Shown in pieces: positions 59,389 to 64,000 of a stretch of DNA of 64,000 nt. Location of the stretch: positions 4,949,501 to 5,013,500 of the forward strand of contig CP070896.1 in the NCBI GenBank assembly GCA_017084465.1, in the 5' to 3' direction. The stretch is from Lacrimispora xylanisolvens (GTDB lineage: Bacteria > Bacillota > Clostridia > Lachnospirales > Lachnospiraceae). The notes under the pieces are model-generated. The model had not been told where the DNA came from. It saw nothing but the letters and a program-made list of their open reading frames with translations, and did not search any database. Each line of letters starts with the position of its first letter. Position 1 is the first letter of the stretch. Made by a program: the position numbers and the translations under genes.

Positions 59389-59778
59389 ATGAAAAAAATG
59401 CAGATATTTGAACCAGCTATGTGCTGCTCAACAGGACTATGCGGAGTTTCCGTTGATCCGGAATTATTAAGGATTTCCACGGTGCTGAATACGTTAAAGA
59501 ATAACGGAGTACAGGTAGGCCGTTTTAATCTTACAAATGCACCTCAGGAATTTGTAACAGATAAAACAGTAAATGATTTTATCAGAGAAAAAGGCGTAGA
59601 TGGTTTACCAGTTATTACAGTAGATGGAAATATAGCGATAACCGGCAGATATCCATCAAATGAAGAGTTTATAAAATTGCTCGATGTTCCGGAACATTTT
59701 ATTGGCAAAATTTCTGGTGACGCAGAGACTGAAAAATCAAAAGGCTGCGGCTGCTCTGGAGGGGATTGCTGTTGTTAA
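59389..59778 (+). CDS. arsD: Arsenite metallochaperone ArsD
   Basis: This 129-residue protein begins MKKMQIFEPAMCCSTGLCGV and has the three cysteines (CC...C) that bind As(III) and hand it to ArsA. The thioredoxin-like fold continues through VNDFIREKGVDGLPVITVDG. A cysteine-rich tail, GCGCSGGDCCC, adds further thiol ligands as in other ArsD proteins. Its stop overlaps the arsA start (TAATG). Confidence 0.93.
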   Translation: MKKMQIFEPAMCCSTGLCGVSVDPELLRISTVLNTLKNNGVQVGRFNLTNAPQEFVTDKTVNDFIREKGVDGLPVITVDGNIAITGRYPSNEEFIKLLDVPEHFIGKISGDAETEKSKGCGCSGGDCCC

Positions 59779-61514
59779 TGGAGACTTTTAATATAGAAAA
59801 AGAAGTATTTACAAAATATCTTTTCTTTACTGGAAAAGGCGGAGTGGGAAAGACTTCAACAGCCTGTGCCACAGCGGTATCCCTTGCTGACTCAGGAAAA
59901 AGGGTGATGCTGATCAGCACGGATCCGGCCTCCAATCTCCAGGATGTATTTGAAACAGAATTAAACAATAAAGGCGTCTCAATCCCTGGTGTGCCTGGAC
60001 TTGTGGTAGCCAACTTAGATCCTATAGAGGCAGCTGCAGAGTACCGGGAAAGTGTAATTGCCCCTTATCGGGGTCAGCTGCCGGACGCTGTCCTGAAAAA
60101 TATGGAGGAACAGATGTCTGGCTCCTGCACAATTGAAATCGCAGCTTTTAATGAGTTTTCAAAATTTATTACAGATGAACAAATTCAGGATGAATTTGAT
60201 TCTATTATCTTTGATACCGCACCTACGGGCCACACATTAAGGATGCTCCAGCTCCCCTCAGCCTGGAGCAGCTTTATCAGTGAAAATACCCACGGTGCTT
60301 CCTGTTTAGGGCAGCTGTCCGGTCTGGAAAGCAAAAGGGAAATCTATAAAAAGGCTGTGAAAACATTATCTGATGGAGCTCTTACAACCTTAATTCTGGT
60401 ATCAAGACCTGAGGTGACTCCGTTAAAAGAAGCTGCGAGAGCCTCTTATGAACTCAAAGATATTGGAGTAAAAACCAGAAATTGATCATGAACGGATTAT
60501 TGACGGGATACGATGATACTATTTCAGAAAGCTTATATAAAAAACAACAGGCAGCGCTATCCGGTATGCCAGAAGAACTTATGAATCTGAAATTCCGTTT
60601 CATACCTCTCAGATCCTATCCCATAACCGGATTGGAAAACGTAAGAGCCTTACTGAAAAAAGACAGTGATGTTGTCAGCGGGGATAAAGTCAATGCGGAT
60701 ATCATACCAGTGCTGAAAGATGTAATAGACGACTTATACTTATCTGGGAAAAAAGTCATATTTACCATGGGAAAAGGGGGTGTGGGGAAAACAACAATAG
60801 CCGCATCTGTTGCACTTGGTCTGGCATCCAGAGGGAAAAAAGTACATCTGACTTCAACTGATCCGGCTGCTCATCTTAAGTTTGTTATGAGCGAAACAGA
60901 TAACATTTCAATGAGCCATATCGATGAAAAAGAGGAGTTAAAGAAATATCGGCAGGAAGTACTTAATAAAGCCAGGGAAACGATGTCAGAAGAGGATCTT
61001 GCATATATAGAGGAAGATTTAAGATCCCCCCTGTACCCAGGAAATAGCGGTATTCAGAGCCTTTGCGGATATCGTTGACAGGGCAGAAGACCAGATTGTA
61101 GTGATTGATACTGCACCCACTGGCCATACGTTATTACTTCTGGATTCAACTCAAAGCTATAATCAGGAGATAAAACGCTCCCAGGGTGATGTTCCTGATT
61201 CAGCCAAGAAACTGCTTCCAAGATTAAGAAATAAAAGTGAGACAGAAGTTATTATAGTCACTCTCGCTGAAACTACCCCGGTATATGAAGCTCTGCGTCT
61301 GGAGACGGATTTAAAGCGGGCGGGCATTGCCGCAAAGTGGTGGGTTATTAATTCATCCCTTTACCGTACCGGTACCACAAATCATTTGCTGACAGCAAAG
61401 GCCAGTAATGAAATTCAATGGATCAATAAGGTGGATGCCCACTCTAATGGAAATTTTGCAGTGATCAGCTGGAGACCGTATGAAATAAAAGATGAGAGTT
61501 TATATCTGCTGTAG
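59778..61514 (+). CDS. arsA: Arsenite-transporting ATPase ArsA (two frame breaks)
   Basis: This soluble ATPase energises arsenite efflux. Both halves are present. A1 has FFTGKGGVGKTSTACATAVS and DTAPTGHTLRMLQLPSAW; A2 has FTMGKGGVGKTTIAASVALG and DTAPTGHTLLLLDSTQSY. The three metal-site cysteines lie in SGSCTIEIAAF, GASCLGQL and SPCTQEIAVF. The breaks are at A5 (60470-60474, one A short) and C6 (61026-61031, one C extra). The second correction is what restores the third cysteine motif. Corrected length is about 578 residues, normal for ArsA. It usually partners ArsB or Acr3. Confidence 0.92.
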
Positions 61515-61534
61515 ATAAAAGAGGTGAAAGTGAT

Positions 61535-61948
61535 ATGAATAAAGATAATAAACCGAAAGTTGCCTTTGTTTGTGTACACAACTCCTGTCGAAGCCAGATA
61601 GCGGAAGCGTTAGGAAAGCATCTTGCCAGTGATGTGTTTGACAGCTTTTCGGCAGGAACCGAATTAAAGGATCAGATTAATCAGGATGCAGTCCGGATAA
61701 TGAAGATATATGGAATTGATATGGAGGCATCACAGAAAAGTAAGTTGTTGGAAGATATACCAGGTCCTGATGTAGTAATTACCATGGGATGCAATGTGAA
61801 GTGCCCGGTTCTTCCCTGTAAAATGAGAGAGGACTGGGGATTAGATGATCCTTCAGGGAAAGACGATGCTGCTTTTGAGAAAACCATTGGGATAATCGAG
61901 AATAAAATCTTTGATTTAAGAAACAGGCTGAAAAATCAAATGCTATAA
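61535..61948 (+). CDS. arsC: Arsenate reductase ArsC, thioredoxin-coupled (LMW-PTPase fold)
   Basis: This 137-residue enzyme reduces arsenate to arsenite. The P-loop VCVHNSCRSQIAEA (CX5R) contains the first catalytic cysteine. MGCNVKCPVLPCK contains the two resolving cysteines, as in the pI258-type enzymes, and DWGLDDPSGK carries the acid aspartate. AGAGGTGAAAG precedes the ATG. It is the last ars gene before a terminator. Confidence 0.93.
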   Translation: MNKDNKPKVAFVCVHNSCRSQIAEALGKHLASDVFDSFSAGTELKDQINQDAVRIMKIYGIDMEASQKSKLLEDIPGPDVVITMGCNVKCPVLPCKMREDWGLDDPSGKDDAAFEKTIGIIENKIFDLRNRLKNQML

Positions 61949-61949
61949 T

Positions 61950-61994
61950 AAAACGTGGGCAGCCTAAAACAACAGGCAGCCCACATTTTGTTAA
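61950..61994 (+). terminator. Terminator of the ars operon
   Basis: GTGGGCAGCCT and GGCAGCCCAC (about 61954-61984) form an imperfect stem followed by ATTTTGTT. The left arm resembles that of the terminator at 55568. Confidence 0.8.
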
Positions 61995-62030
61995 TACTAA
62001 AGAGTACAATTGATAATGAGACTTAATCTG

Positions 62031-62927
62031 TCATATGGATTTACGAATGACAGGTACATAAATTTCCATTACTGCATCTTCGGTATTGTGGCAGCGCTCA
62101 TCATAAAATTCAAAATCCATTTTTGTTTCATCAAATTCATAATTGCTGGCAGGAAACCATTCGTTGAAAATGTAGTTCCATGTCTGTTTTATAGCGGTTG
62201 AAAATGGATCATTATCATCTGTCTGGGCTGCAAGAATTTCGTTAGCAGGTGGTGTTGTAAAAACAGCATATTCTGCTTCCGGTACAGTAATTGTCGTCAT
62301 ATCCGGAGTTACTTTTTCAAAGTCATCAACAATAACACCCAATAAATAAACAGCGCTGCCATTTTCAACATTAGGTACACAGATTCCAACTTCCCCATGT
62401 TTGGGCGGATTTAATTGTTGATACATTTTACTTTCCAGATTTTCTCCATTATAGGTATCCCAATAAGCAGCGATATCCTTTGTATAATTTTCTGCAATAC
62501 TTGTGTTAATACCATAGCCAGCAACCAGAAAAGCTGTTTTTTTTGTGATAACAGGTTTCATAATAATACCCCCTATATTTGTTATAATTTCTTTCACATC
62601 GCAGCCACTCATTCTGGAAATATAGGTAGTAGGGCTATAACCGAATTCTTTGCGAAACGCTTTTGAATAGCCGCTTGCAGTTTCGAATCCATAATCAAGT
62701 GCAACTTCTATAATCTTTTTACTAATAAGCAGATCTGCACGAGAAAGCAATAATCGCTTTTTACGGACGAATTCCATAAGTGGAATCCCTTGACTGACAG
62801 CAAATATTCTGCAAAAATGAAATACGGAATATCCTGCCTGCTGTGATATTTGTTCCGCAGTCAATTCTTCTTTTATATTCCTTTCAATAAAGTGAATGCT
62901 TTGTTCAATTGTCTTACAATATTTCAA
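62031..62927 (-). CDS. AraC family regulator with GyrI-like effector domain
   Basis: This protein of about 298 residues starts at TTG 62927 (after AAGGAGAGATTA). Residues 5-105 hold two HTH units (LTAEQISQQAGYSVFHFCRI and IIEVALDYGFETASGYSKAF, ending GYSPTTYI). From about residue 130 there is a GyrI-type domain (MKPVITKKTAFLVAGYGINT ... MDFEFYDERCHNTEDAVMEI). A small hydrophobic ligand is the likely signal. A second protein of the same design follows in tandem. Confidence 0.85.
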   Translation of the reverse strand: MKYCKTIEQSIHFIERNIKEELTAEQISQQAGYSVFHFCRIFAVSQGIPLMEFVRKKRLLLSRADLLISKKIIEVALDYGFETASGYSKAFRKEFGYSPTTYISRMSGCDVKEIITNIGGIIMKPVITKKTAFLVAGYGINTSIAENYTKDIAAYWDTYNGENLESKMYQQLNPPKHGEVGICVPNVENGSAVYLLGVIVDDFEKVTPDMTTITVPEAEYAVFTTPPANEILAAQTDDNDPFSTAIKQTWNYIFNEWFPASNYEFDETKMDFEFYDERCHNTEDAVMEIYVPVIRKSI

Positions 62928-63015
62928 ATAATCTCTCCTTACCTTTCCTCCGTACGGTAATTGCATTATATCAGGTTTTTTAAGGGGTTGCTGTTCCTGT
63001 TTTGCTAAAACCAGT

Positions 63016-63919
63016 TCAGGTCAGATTTCTAAGCCAGACCTCCATATTTGTCGTATCAGGCGAATGGCTTGCATAGCGTTCCACGCAGAAGGCATCGGTC
63101 TGCAATTTGTGTTTAGGAAGCCATGTGTTATAGATATAATGCTGTGCTTTATAAAGCGCATCCATAACAAGTGCTTCAAAGCTTTCGGCTTCAAAAGAGC
63201 AGATAATATATTCTCCGGCGGGTAATTCCCAGCTCTTAAAAGCGCTTGGAATTTCCGGGTGCTCATAAGGCATACCAGCAAAATAGCTAAAACAACCTTC
63301 TTAAACTGGAGTATGCGGCTCCAATTTCCTCTGTGTACTCAGAAACACAGGTCAATGCAGATTTTTGTTTATGAAAGTCATCCCAAAGCGAGGCAAGCGG
63401 ATCTATTCCGGACTCTGTTCCAAGACCGTCTATATGATGGATTGGTACATCCTTTATTAACCCCATATAATGGACGGGTTCTTTTAGTTCTTTTCTGTGT
63501 ATTTCCAGAACAATACCATCGGTAATCAGCGGCACTTCCTCATCAACCAGTGTGTAGTGAAGCAGAAGCTGGGGTTTTGTCATACGGTTGAGAGTCTGTG
63601 GTTTTTTGCGGTACTCATCTGGAGTCAGACCAAAGGTGTTTTTAAATGTGCGGGAAAAGTATTCGTGAGAGGTAAATCCAAGCTCTAATGCAATATCCAG
63701 GATTCTTATATCTGATTGAAGCAGGCAGTCTGCTGCCCTTGCCATACGGCGGAGTTTGATATACTCGGCGACCGGTTTTTTGACAAGACGGCTAAATAAG
63801 CGTTGATAATAGAATGGAGACAAACAAGCCGTTTTTGCAAGGTCCTCAATATTAATTTCCTCATTTAAATGATCCTCTATATAATTGACTGTTTGTTGTA
63901 TTTGTTTCCATGCGTGCAT
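63016..63919 (-). CDS. AraC family regulator with GyrI-like effector domain (frameshifted)
   Basis: The N-terminal part (MHAWKQIQQTVNYIEDHLNE, with LAKTACLSPFYYQRLFSRLV and ILDIALELGFTSHEYFSRTF) is the AraC DNA-binding domain. The GyrI-type domain starts near residue 130 and finishes in the second open frame (SAFKSWELPAGEYIICSFEA ... TNMEVWLRNLT). Removing one base near 63301-63302 joins them as SSLEGCFSYFAGMPYEH. AAAGGAGGTGC precedes the ATG at 63919. It is closely related in layout to the proteins at 62031 and 47658. Confidence 0.82.
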
Positions 63920-64000
63920 ATTTAAGCACCTCCTTTTCCAGCAGTATACCATGTCCAGTAAGGATATCGCTTGACTGTGAATGCTTTTTTAATTGAGGAT

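Noticed and set aside
1..64000. CRISPR arrays, tRNA or rRNA genes, prophage.
   Set aside because: No regularly spaced direct repeats, no recognisable RNA genes and no phage structural genes were seen.

Overview
The window looks like chromosome of an anaerobic, plant-fibre-degrading Firmicute, most likely a Lachnospiraceae/Clostridium cluster XIVa type. The reasons are the AT-rich sequence, strong AGGAGG ribosome sites with some TTG/GTG starts, a GH48 cellulase with a CBM3, a B12-dependent (class II) ribonucleotide reductase, a U32-type Fe-S enzyme and low-GC-Gram-positive regulators. No rRNA, tRNA or CRISPR was seen. More than twenty genes are broken by a single-step frameshift, nearly all at homopolymer runs. 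Restoring one or two bases rejoins conserved domains each time, so I annotate these as whole genes with probable sequencing indels.

Region 1 (1-17980). After a TetR/MFS efflux pair on the minus strand comes a compact plus-strand nonribosomal peptide cluster. It holds a SagB-type thiazoline oxidase, a DAHP synthase, one very large NRPS (FAAL-like starter A-T, Cy-A(Cys)-T, Cy-A(Cys)-T, reductase), a SAM methyltransferase, a U32 family protein, a class III aminotransferase, a type II thioesterase and an Sfp-type phosphopantetheinyl transferase. The logic is pyochelin-like: an acyl or aryl starter is extended with two cysteines that are cyclised to thiazolines, one possibly oxidised to thiazole. 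The chain is released reductively as an aldehyde, which the aminotransferase could convert to an amine. The U32 protein and the DAHP synthase suggest oxygen-independent hydroxylation and aromatic precursor supply. I do not recognise this exact combination.

Region 2 (18138-31872). A small methyltransferase/TetR pair, a VOC protein, an AraC regulator and a YdeI-like protein are followed by an iron-siderophore uptake locus. A PchR-like AraC regulator is divergent from an operon of four FecB-type lipoproteins, two FecCD permeases, a FecE ATPase and an ABC-exporter-type half transporter. A DtxR/IdeR-like operator (23074-23092) sits at the operon promoter. The locus probably imports the product of region 1.

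Region 3 (32024-37085) is a TetR-controlled efflux cassette: an MFS pump plus a MacB-like FtsX permease and its ATPase. Region 4 (37178-44960) is plant-polysaccharide degradation: pectate lyase, a BNR-propeller/CBM13 enzyme and GH48-X2-X2-CBM3, all without visible signal peptides. Between them lie a DUF1232 protein, a phosphatase-like protein with an altered RHG motif and a small HTH protein.

Region 5 (45056-64000) holds nrdJ with two NrdR-like boxes, AraC/GyrI and MerR regulators, and a beta-glucoside PTS operon (GH1 phospho-beta-glucosidase, LicT-type antiterminator, EIIBC, GH2 beta-glucuronidase, EIIA). An arsenic operon follows (two ArsR, Acr3, ArsD, ArsA, ArsC), split by an IS110-family element, then two further AraC/GyrI regulators.
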